This document shows, one piece after another, positions 44,752 to 51,187 of a DNA stretch of 51,187 nucleotides. The notes beneath the pieces are model-generated. The model saw only the letters and a list, made by a program, of their open reading frames with translations, searched no databases and had not been told where the DNA came from. A program made the translations under genes and the position numbers. The DNA comes from Emergencia sp. (GTDB lineage Bacteria; Bacillota; Clostridia; Peptostreptococcales; Anaerovoracaceae): positions 1 through 51,187 of the forward strand of contig JALEOD010000057.1 in the NCBI GenBank assembly GCA_022767345.1. Direction: 5' to 3'. Each line of letters starts with the position of its first letter. Positions within the stretch are counted from its first letter, which is position 1.

Positions 44752-44808
44752 TTGCATTTTACGTAAGCTTTTTTCAAATTTTCCCGATAATCTTGCGTAA
44801 AACGCAAG
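44752..44808. repeat. pair of related palindromes inside cluster 2
   Basis: TTGCATTTTACGTAAGCTT (44752-44770) and, inverted, a close variant at 44790-44808 whose core CTTGCGT-AAA-ACGCAAG (44792-44808) is a perfect 7-bp palindrome. They sit in the 161-bp centre between sites E and F and have no counterpart in cluster 1. Confidence 0.75.
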
Positions 44809-44844
44809 CTATTCAAAATTCCAAGGCAAACTGCTTCTACTCGC

Positions 44845-44881
44845 TTATACACTTTTTACAAAAAATCGAGATTTAAGTTAA
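44845..44881 (-). repeat. 37-bp bipartite site F (cluster 2, single site)
   Basis: Read on the minus strand: TTAACT to TGTATAA, 37 bp. It faces the D-E pair across 161 bp. Cluster 2 spans 44595-44881 (287 bp) with no reading frame. Confidence 0.9.
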
Positions 44882-45197
44882 GTTTTCTCTCTGTATACGG
44901 CACAAGATGCTGAAGTTCTCACTGCTCCACCACAACCTGATCTGTCTCACAGATAAAAGAAGTCACCACCTTCACCAGCTCAGACAGGGGCAGCTGATGA
45001 CTGACAAATTCGTAGTGAACATCACCAAGGACGGAAAACCTTTCTGGAAGTTACAGCTTCCACACAAAAAATACATAAAACCATCCAATTTCTTCTTGCT
45101 ATTGTCACAAAAAACAGTTATACTTGAAGTGTCAAAAGTTAATGGTTTGCACACTTTTGAACGTTCTTTCTTAATTAGATACTAAATATCGCAAGTG
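44882..45197. other. intergenic region, no convincing gene
   Basis: About 315 bases. A 92-codon plus-strand frame (44907-45185) ends just before a plus-strand terminator, but it has no ribosome binding site, begins at an ATG in a weak context and resembles no family I know. A small RNA or an unrecognised short protein ending at the terminator is possible. Confidence 0.4.
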
Positions 45198-45231
45198 AAA
45201 GACTCTGCCGCCACGCAGAGTCTTTTGCTTT
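45198..45231 (+). terminator. intrinsic terminator on the plus strand
   Basis: Arms AAAGACTCTGC and GCAGAGTCTTT with a 6-base loop, followed by TTGCTTT. It has no clear upstream gene on the plus strand, which hints at a short transcript starting in 44880-45190. Confidence 0.75.
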
Positions 45232-45281
45232 ATAAAAGTCACAGAGGAAGGACTGGGTTCTCATGAGCGGCATGTATACAT

Positions 45282-45314
45282 AAAAAACAGTAAACGACCC
45301 GCACATGCGGGTCG
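45282..45314 (-). terminator. terminator of the AAA-ATPase-like gene
   Basis: Minus strand CGACCCGC and GCGGGTCG arms with a 4-base loop, followed by TTTACTGTTTTTTA, about 35 bases past the stop. Confidence 0.9.
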
Positions 45315-45346
45315 CTTCATTGAGCAGACTAAGTTTACCCTGCTCG

Positions 45347-47038
45347 CTATTTTGCCATTTTTATGATGCAGCCTTTCTTGTACAGGGCGATGCCGTACTT
45401 TAATATCGGTCGGTAGCCGTCTGCGGCAAGGGGCGCTGCATAATCCTGCTCCTCTATCTGCGCAAGAGCCTCTTCGCACTTTGCTCCCATCTCTGGAAAA
45501 CTCTTTGCTGCCTTTAATTCTATAATCATCGCTCTTCCCATAAACTTCTTTTCTTTCAGAATCAAGTCCGGTCTGCCCGTTCCGCTTTCCCTGTTGGAAA
45601 GAATCGAATAGCGCCCATTGTTTTTCAGAAGTCCTGTCAGAAATCCGTGATAGTAGCTCTCCGCATAGTCGAAGTAACTGATGGTGTCCATCAGCTGGGC
45701 TGAGATAAAGTCCGCGGCAGCCTCACAGTCGCCCTCCTCCAAGGCTTTGATGAGGGGGCTTCTGTCAACACTTTCAATCTTCCTGTCAAACCATTCTCTG
45801 ATGCTTCTCTCATAAATCGTCGCGATTTCCTCATTTGGAATGGACATTTCGATGTAGATATCCCGGTTTTCTATCCTCTGACTTTTCATCTTCAGATATC
45901 CTGTAAAGAACAGAAAGTTCCACAGATTATCTCTGGAGGAATGTATATCGCCATAGGTAATTTCCTCGTGGACCGGTTTTTCGATGGTTCCTCCGTCCAT
46001 AAGAATTTCCAGTTCTTCTCTGGTAATATCATCGGCGTCCTCTATCAGTTCTCGCACGATAGCGTTGTCGGAGGTGTTGGACCAGTAAGGCTTTGTCGCA
46101 ATCTCATTACCGGACCGGACACTTTTCGCATAGCTGAGAATGCTCCATGGATTATAGATTTCCGTATTTCCAAACAGATAGCCATCGTACCACACTTTTG
46201 CTTCTTCAAATCTGTCCGACAGGCCGTAATATGCCAGCATATCCCGCACTTCCGCATCGGTAAAGCCAAAACAGCTGCTGTAATCCTTGCTGATAATAGA
46301 ATGAATTTCAAGATTGTTCAGCCCTGTAAAAATACTCTCTTTGCTGATTCTAAGGCAGCCTGTCACTACACCCAGTTTCAGGTAAGGATTGGTTTTTAGC
46401 GCTGACTCAAAGAGAGAGCGGATAAATCCAATCATCTCATCGTAGAATCCTTCAAAATATGCGTTTTCTAGCGGCACATCGTATTCGTCGATGAGTATGA
46501 CCGCTTCTTTTCCGTGATATTTATACAGGCACTGAGACAGAAAGCGCAGTGCATCGAGATAAAGCTGTTCGTCTTCCGTTCCGCTCATCAGAGCACAGAA
46601 ATTACTCCGTTCTTCTTCCGTAAGTACATCTTCCTTGAGCACATACTGATGCCGGTTAAACTCCTCTTTAATGCGTTTTCTAAGTTCTCCGTATGCCAGC
46701 CGGTATTCCTTCTGTTTCCCGGATTTCAGCGACAAGGAAATCACCGGATACTGTCCCATATGGACAAGATATTTTTCTCCCGCGCCCATAATGGCAAGCC
46801 CTTCAAATATACTGCGGTTGTCGATTTTCTCACCCTCCGGCGTTCTTTCATCCTCAAAGAAGCGGCGAATCATGGAAAGGTTCAAGGTTTTTCCGAAACG
46901 GCGCGGTCTTGTAAGCAGGGTCGCTTTACTGCCATCTAGTATTTCCTGTATCATCTGTGTTTTATCTACAAAGTACAGATTATTTTCTCTAATTTCTTTA
47001 AAATCCTCAAATCCAATGGGAATTCTTTTTTTATCCAT
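45347..47038 (-). CDS. AAA-ATPase-like protein with PD-(D/E)XK nuclease-like C-terminus
   Basis: 563 residues from the ATG at 47038 (GAGGTGAG upstream); the open frame extends 39 codons further without family similarity. N-terminal AAA-ATPase-like domain with IPIGFEDFKEIRENN, Walker A LTRPRRFGKT (42-51) and Walker B AVILIDEYDVPL. Near 490-520 the motif GRPDLILKEKKF...MIIELKAAKSF gives the D...ExK pattern of the DUF1703/PD-(D/E)XK superfamily. Such proteins are multi-copy in many gut Clostridia and Bacteroidetes; they are considered mobile or defence-linked, but no role is proven. It stands alone with its own terminator. Confidence 0.9.
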   Translation of the reverse strand: MDKKRIPIGFEDFKEIRENNLYFVDKTQMIQEILDGSKATLLTRPRRFGKTLNLSMIRRFFEDERTPEGEKIDNRSIFEGLAIMGAGEKYLVHMGQYPVISLSLKSGKQKEYRLAYGELRKRIKEEFNRHQYVLKEDVLTEEERSNFCALMSGTEDEQLYLDALRFLSQCLYKYHGKEAVILIDEYDVPLENAYFEGFYDEMIGFIRSLFESALKTNPYLKLGVVTGCLRISKESIFTGLNNLEIHSIISKDYSSCFGFTDAEVRDMLAYYGLSDRFEEAKVWYDGYLFGNTEIYNPWSILSYAKSVRSGNEIATKPYWSNTSDNAIVRELIEDADDITREELEILMDGGTIEKPVHEEITYGDIHSSRDNLWNFLFFTGYLKMKSQRIENRDIYIEMSIPNEEIATIYERSIREWFDRKIESVDRSPLIKALEEGDCEAAADFISAQLMDTISYFDYAESYYHGFLTGLLKNNGRYSILSNRESGTGRPDLILKEKKFMGRAMIIELKAAKSFPEMGAKCEEALAQIEEQDYAAPLAADGYRPILKYGIALYKKGCIIKMAK

Positions 47039-47145
47039 CTTCGCCTCACCTCGTTTCTTCGTAGTTATAGTATACGTGAAAAACGGGAAAATCACAAGTA
47101 AGTTTTCTTTCTGCTGCATAGCCAAAAAGAGAACATCCCCTCGGA

Positions 47146-47174
47146 CCAATGTCATTAAGTTAAGCTGACATTGG
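47146..47174. repeat. 9-bp palindrome upstream of the AAA-ATPase-like gene
   Basis: CCAATGTCA (47146-47154) and TGACATTGG (47166-47174) with 11 bases between. It lies between the AlbA_2-type gene end and the AAA-ATPase start, about 110 bases upstream of the latter. Operator or hairpin; no T-run follows it. Confidence 0.7.
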
Positions 47175-47243
47175 GAAACCGAAGGCCTTCTTTGTTTGTT
47201 ATTGAATTAGAGTCTTATTTCAAGATTTTGCCGCTCGCCGGTA

Positions 47244-48701
47244 CTATTTAGCCGTAACATATCTCTGATTACTGCTTTTAGGTCTATCGGGAATGGTCAT
47301 TTTAAGAATTCCTTGATCCACCAGAGGAAGCACGTATTCTTTTATCCCATAAGCCGTTGATTTTAAGCCAAGAAATTCGCAGATTTCCTTCCTGCTTCTC
47401 GGAGTTTCACAAAATCTGACCAACGTCTGGTATTTTATATCTATCGTTTCGTTTAATACACCCAATTTATGTTCAGCTTTTGATTCTCTGGAAAACTTAA
47501 CAACAAAACTGCCTCTTTCATCTAAAAATATCGGTTCTGGAAGCCCATACTCTTCCATTACTTTTCTTATCGTAGGAATACCTGAATAACGGTTTTCTGT
47601 GATTCCTAAAACTTCCAGCGCTCCTGCCAGAACGGGATTTCTGGTATCCGGCTGCACTTTTCCAAGCTGATTAATTTTTATTCTGCCATAGATGCCGCCC
47701 GGATTGCGAACTTCCATATGATCCTCAAACATAATCAACTGAATTGGCATTCCCTCAGTATTAATACTATAATCCCTGTGAACTAAAGCATTTACAATTG
47801 CCTCTCTGACCGCAGTAATCGGATAGTCTGTCCTGTCCTCTCTTTTTCCTGTCTCAGGGTTGATAATTGTTTTGGTGCGCATATTCTTCCGCACAAATTG
47901 AATTGCCTCATCCAGCATCTGAGGAATGCTTCCCTCAATTCTTCTATTATCAATAAATCTTTCACCGGCATCTCCCAAATCTCCTATTTCTTTCCCCGGT
48001 ACTACAATCGCTATGATGCACAGCTGCGGGAAATATGCCTGTGGATATGGACTGAACAGAAGCGCCGCATTTAAAGTGACTTCTCTTTCTCTGGTAATGC
48101 TCATTAACTCGTAGATTTCTTCTTCGTCCAGATTCGCTAAATTAGGTTTGCCATGTTTCAGCCTTTCAATATACGAATTTAAAGCTGCCGTATCCAAAGA
48201 AGACAACGTTGCCCTTTGTACAGTCCTGATATCATCCTGATATTTTTTCCTGAAAGCATCGAAACTATATATTTCATACTCTGTCATCTGCTCATCGCTG
48301 TCTCCGATTCTTATGAAAGACCCCCTTAACCTTCCGTGCCCTCTATAAAAGCATGGTCTTTCAGCCAAATCCATCCCGGGAATCTCTGCTGATACAAAAA
48401 AGTGCCCATTCTTTTCTGCTGTTGTCATCAGCGGACGCACTACAGGCTCCATCTGCAGCGCCTGTTCATTTATTTTTTTCTGCAAATCCTGCACATTATA
48501 AACCCCGACTTCTTTATAGTCTTCGTCCTCTTTAATGCCAAATACAATGATTCCACCCTCATCCTGATTCGAGAAACTTGAAAATGTATCGTATAGTCTC
48601 TTCGGGCAGCCTGACTCGGCGCTTTTTAACTCTAGTGTATTGGTCTCACACTTCATTTTTTGAACTCGTTCCAAAAGTCCAAGTAATTCTTCCGTTGTCA
48701 T
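47244..48701 (-). CDS. AlbA_2/HATPase_c_4 putative transcriptional regulator
   Basis: 485 residues. N-terminal AlbA_2 (Schlafen-like) domain (about 10-135: ETNTLELKSAE, FSSFSNQDEGGIIVFGIKED), ATPase part HATPase_c_4 (about 280-390: REAIVNALVHRDYSINTEG, MEVRNPGGIYG) and a C-terminal winged helix (about 430-480: PRSRKEICEFLGLKSTAYG). Family members are annotated as RecG-like or DNA-binding regulators; some are in defence loci. GAAAGGAG precedes the start. Upstream, a cluster of AAGTGAAA boxes may be its own operator. A broken relative is found at 36180-36593. Confidence 0.9.
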   Translation of the reverse strand: MTTEELLGLLERVQKMKCETNTLELKSAESGCPKRLYDTFSSFSNQDEGGIIVFGIKEDEDYKEVGVYNVQDLQKKINEQALQMEPVVRPLMTTAEKNGHFFVSAEIPGMDLAERPCFYRGHGRLRGSFIRIGDSDEQMTEYEIYSFDAFRKKYQDDIRTVQRATLSSLDTAALNSYIERLKHGKPNLANLDEEEIYELMSITREREVTLNAALLFSPYPQAYFPQLCIIAIVVPGKEIGDLGDAGERFIDNRRIEGSIPQMLDEAIQFVRKNMRTKTIINPETGKREDRTDYPITAVREAIVNALVHRDYSINTEGMPIQLIMFEDHMEVRNPGGIYGRIKINQLGKVQPDTRNPVLAGALEVLGITENRYSGIPTIRKVMEEYGLPEPIFLDERGSFVVKFSRESKAEHKLGVLNETIDIKYQTLVRFCETPRSRKEICEFLGLKSTAYGIKEYVLPLVDQGILKMTIPDRPKSSNQRYVTAK

Positions 48702-48781
48702 CTTCGTTTCTCCTTTCTTTTTTAGATTTTACCATTGAACTTGCTTTAATTCAAGAAATACATAAAAAAATCGAGCAGTTT

Positions 48782-48874
48782 TTTCACTTTCTATTTCACT
48801 TTCTCCGAAATAAGTGAAATAAATGTCAAAACAAGTGAAACAAATGTGAAATTAACTCAATTTTATTTCACTTA
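48782..48874. promoter_or_regulatory. cluster of six GTGAAA/TTTCAC boxes
   Basis: TTTCACTT-like boxes at about 48783-48790, 48794-48801 and 48866-48873, and AAGTGAAA or ATGTGAAA at about 48812-48819, 48833-48840 and 48844-48851. The first two are direct repeats 11 bp apart; the middle ones face them. The region separates the divergent AlbA_2-type gene (start 48701) and the sigma-54 activator gene (start 49025) and holds no reading frame. Confidence 0.6.
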
Positions 48875-49024
48875 CTGTCCTAAACAGCACAAACATGCGG
48901 ATATTCTTTGCCCAGGGCAGAAAAGAGAACAATAAGAACAATTCAGTTCAATCGCATTGCGCCCTATCCTTAAATGTAGTATACTTTTATCAACGATATC
49001 AGAAATTGCAGGAGTGTGCAGCCC

Positions 49025-51013
49025 ATGAAAAAAGTAATCATTCTTTACAGAAACGCCAAAGCTTTCGTCAATACCCGCGCAAGCGAATTTATATACAACA
49101 ATCTGCACTCGGTCTTCGGCGAATATATCGCTTTCGAGAGCTGCTTTATGGCAGATTTAGAAAAGAATGAGACACTCCACGCCGACGCTTTTCTTGCCGT
49201 TGATGCAAGAGTCTTTCAAAAAGCGAAAGAATACGTCGCGGATTTCAGCAATGTCATCAAGATGAACAGGAGCATCGAGCAGAGCGCGTTAATTACCCTG
49301 CAGAATATCCCCGCAGATACAAATGTACTGGTCGTCAACGACTCTTACAGCACTGCAGTCAATACGGTGAACATGTTTTACGAGTTAGGCATCAGCCATT
49401 TAAACTTTGTGCCCTTTGACAAGAAACTGGAACACACCACGATTTATGACGACTTAACTCTTGCAGTTACGCCTTCCGAGAGCCATTTTGTACCGCCGCA
49501 TATCGAAAACATTATCGACATCGGCTACCGCAAAGTCAGTTTTGATACCATGTTCAGACTGATGAAGATGCTGGATCTGGATAACAGCGTTGTCAACCGC
49601 AACCTGTTCCGATATATGCAGTCGCTGGCAGAACCTGACGCTTCCTTTAATACAAATTATGTCTATGAGTATTTAAAAACGCAAACGCTGAGGTTTGTCA
49701 CAAATTCCAATAAGTCCTGCGTGTTTCTGACAGACCAGCACATGAACATCATTTACGCAAATGATAACGCTGAGGATATTTCCCGAAAAGATAATAGTAT
49801 CCTGTTAGGCTCAGACCAATTAGCGGAATTAGAAGATTCCTCAGGCACTGAATCCGGGAATCTTTATACCACCATAGACGGAACAAATTATTATTACGAC
49901 AAATACCCGATAAAGCTCATAGACGAAATCATCGGATATTTTGTTGTACTAAAAGAAAAAAATCAATTGCTGCCAGTCAATAAGATCAACCAGCAGAAAG
50001 GATATGTGGCAAAATATCATTTTCAGGATATCGTTCACGTATCGGAAGAAATTCAAAACTCAATTCAGACTGCAAAGCTAATCGCACTGGCAGAACACAC
50101 GGTATTGATTTATGGCGAAAGCGGAACGGGCAAAGAAATCTTTGCCCAGGCCATTCATAATGCCTCTCAGCGGGCAAACGCTCCTTTTGTTGCCATAAAC
50201 TGCGCCGCTCTGCCGGAAAATCTTTTAGAGAGTGAACTGTTTGGATACGAACCCGGCGCCTTCACCGGCGCCATTGCAAAGGGAAAGGCCGGACTGTTTG
50301 AACAGGCAAACTACGGAACGATTTTTCTTGATGAAATCGGTGACATCTCACCGAATCTGCAGTCAAAACTTCTGAGAGTCATTCAGGAAAAGCAGGTCAT
50401 GAGAATCGGAACGGACCACATCATCGACATTGATGTGCGCTTAATCGCCGCGACAAACAAAGATTTAAAGGAGGCAGTCCGGGCCCATACCTTCCGCAGC
50501 GATTTATTTTACCGTCTCAATGTGCTGCCCATTCGGATTCCACCCCTGAGAAAAAGGATGAAAGACATCGTTCCTTTGCTGAAGCACTTTCTCGGCACGT
50601 CTTATGATAATCTGACACCGCAGGAGGTTTCGCAGCTTACATCCTACCCTTGGCCCGGCAATGTGCGGGAACTGGAAAATTTCTGTACATATTATAAGAC
50701 CCTTTCCTCTTTTCCTGAATATCTCTGCGAAGAAATCCCCGTGACGGAGGATTGTCCTTCCGCTGCGCAGGTGCAGACAGAAATACTGAAGCTAATCAGG
50801 CAAAACACGAAAATTTCCCACGGCATCGGCCGAACGGGTCTGGCGGAGCTTCTGAAAAAACAGGGACTTTATCTCAGCGACAGATCGCTGCGCCCTATAC
50901 TGAACCAGCTTCATCAGGAAGAGCTCATTGAAATAGGCAAAGGCAGACATGGAATGCGTATTACTAAGAAGGGCTCCGCTCTGCTGACTTCCGATTCCGG
51001 CGAAGAGCAATAA
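49025..51013 (+). CDS. sigma-54-dependent transcriptional activator with winged-helix C-terminus
   Basis: 662 residues from ATG 49025 (GGAG 10 bases upstream; a GTG at 49016 is a poor alternative). Residues 1-205 resemble the PrpR-type N-terminal sensor region, followed by a PAS-like segment (about 225-320: [20 protein letters not shown]), then the AAA+ sigma-54 domain with Walker A GESGTGKE (364-371), the sigma-54 contact loop GAFTGA (411-416), Walker [10 protein letters not shown] and the arginine-rich R-finger region. Instead of a Fis-type helix-turn-helix the end (about 580-655) is a winged helix ([20 protein letters not shown]). Its target genes should lie beyond 51187; no -24/-12 promoter is evident here. 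Confidence 0.93.
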   Translation: MKKVIILYRNAKAFVNTRASEFIYNNLHSVFGEYIAFESCFMADLEKNETLHADAFLAVDARVFQKAKEYVADFSNVIKMNRSIEQSALITLQNIPADTNVLVVNDSYSTAVNTVNMFYELGISHLNFVPFDKKLEHTTIYDDLTLAVTPSESHFVPPHIENIIDIGYRKVSFDTMFRLMKMLDLDNSVVNRNLFRYMQSLAEPDASFNTNYVYEYLKTQTLRFVTNSNKSCVFLTDQHMNIIYANDNAEDISRKDNSILLGSDQLAELEDSSGTESGNLYTTIDGTNYYYDKYPIKLIDEIIGYFVVLKEKNQLLPVNKINQQKGYVAKYHFQDIVHVSEEIQNSIQTAKLIALAEHTVLIYGESGTGKEIFAQAIHNASQRANAPFVAINCAALPENLLESELFGYEPGAFTGAIAKGKAGLFEQANYGTIFLDEIGDISPNLQSKLLRVIQEKQVMRIGTDHIIDIDVRLIAATNKDLKEAVRAHTFRSDLFYRLNVLPIRIPPLRKRMKDIVPLLKHFLGTSYDNLTPQEVSQLTSYPWPGNVRELENFCTYYKTLSSFPEYLCEEIPVTEDCPSAAQVQTEILKLIRQNTKISHGIGRTGLAELLKKQGLYLSDRSLRPILNQLHQEELIEIGKGRHGMRITKKGSALLTSDSGEEQ

Positions 51014-51047
51014 GGGACTTTTTAGATGATACATTAAGATGAAACAA

Positions 51048-51187
51048 GGGGCTGTCGCATTAACGGAAAATAACCGTTAGGGCGCAGCCCTATCTTCATA
51101 CAATGAAAATGACGGATGCACCAGATGATGGCACTCCGTCATTTGTTCTTTTTGTGAAACACAAATAGGGACAGCTTGACTGTCCTA
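51048..51187. repeat. 140-bp inverted terminal repeat, right copy
   Basis: Exact reverse complement of positions 2-141, starting 34 bases after the sigma-54 activator stop. In this orientation the first hairpin (GGGGCTG...CAGCCC with TTAACGG/CCGTTA inside) could terminate the activator transcript. The window stops inside the outer hairpin AGGGACAG/CTGTCCT. Confidence 0.9.

Noticed and set aside
37550-44881. The 37-bp sites as a CRISPR array or as sigma-70 promoters
   Set aside because: The centres differ, gaps are 15 bp and orientations alternate, unlike CRISPR; the 25-base distance between TTAAC and TGTATAA does not fit -35/-10 spacing.
37550-44881. Everything between the two 37-bp site clusters as one mobile element
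   Set aside because: The interval holds core genes (ligA, pcrA), and each cluster already has facing ends of its own.

Overview
The window reads as chromosomal DNA of an anaerobic, spore-lineage Gram-positive bacterium of the class Clostridia. Evidence: an oxygen-sensitive pyruvate:ferredoxin oxidoreductase, a BofA-type sporulation gene, the Bacillus/Clostridium gene order SRP RNA-dnaX-ybaB-recR-(yaaL-like)-bofA, strong AGGAGG ribosome binding sites, TTGACA-N17-TATAAT promoters, and GC content judged by eye to be in the mid-40s. An Anaerovoracaceae/Eubacterium-like genus is a guess. Both ends lie inside one 140-bp repeat in opposite orientation (2-141 and 51048-51187), so this is probably a contig broken at a dispersed repeat.

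Layout. 0.5-4.3 kb: tmRNA and an orphan hybrid histidine kinase. 4.3-9.4 kb: a probable export operon (HdeD/DUF308 membrane protein, MMPL/RND transporter, secreted YhgE-like heptad protein) beside a TetR regulator. 8.8-12.5 kb: a tight minus-strand operon of an RluA pseudouridine synthase, three tandem signal peptidases I, smpB and tetR. 12.5-17.2 kb: small unknown proteins, class II fructose-bisphosphate aldolase, a membrane LuxR regulator and nicotinate phosphoribosyltransferase. 17.2-24.8 kb: uvrB-uvrA, then an EamA transporter, a YitT protein and a YbaK-type deacylase. 25-28.1 kb: two paralogous sodium:amino-acid (NSS) symporters, each with its own promoter and terminator. 28.2-31.9 kb: pyruvate:ferredoxin oxidoreductase. 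32-36 kb: the bofA/recR/ybaB/dnaX/SRP RNA block, with nine 20-bp tandem repeats between dnaX and the SRP RNA. 36.2-44.5 kb: a broken ATP-binding regulator gene, a metallo-beta-lactamase-fold protein, AIR-synthase-like protein, ligA, pcrA, and a TIM-barrel protein preceded by a cobalamin riboswitch. 45.3-51 kb: an accessory-looking stretch with an AAA-ATPase/nuclease-like protein, an AlbA_2-type ATP-binding regulator and a sigma-54-dependent activator.

The most unusual signal is a set of six 37-bp sites of the form TTAAC-N25-TGTATAA in two intergenic clusters (37550-37783 and 44595-44881). Each cluster holds one site facing two tandem sites, and the tandem pair is separated by exactly 15 bp (52-bp period) in both. 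The clusters are in opposite orientation to each other and flank the AIR-synthase/ligA/pcrA/TIM-barrel block. They could be transposase or recombinase binding ends of two small non-autonomous elements, or binding arrays for an unidentified DNA-binding protein. The second point of interest is the cobalamin riboswitch, followed by two intrinsic terminators, in front of a TIM-barrel gene that could encode a CbiR-like cobamide-remodelling enzyme.
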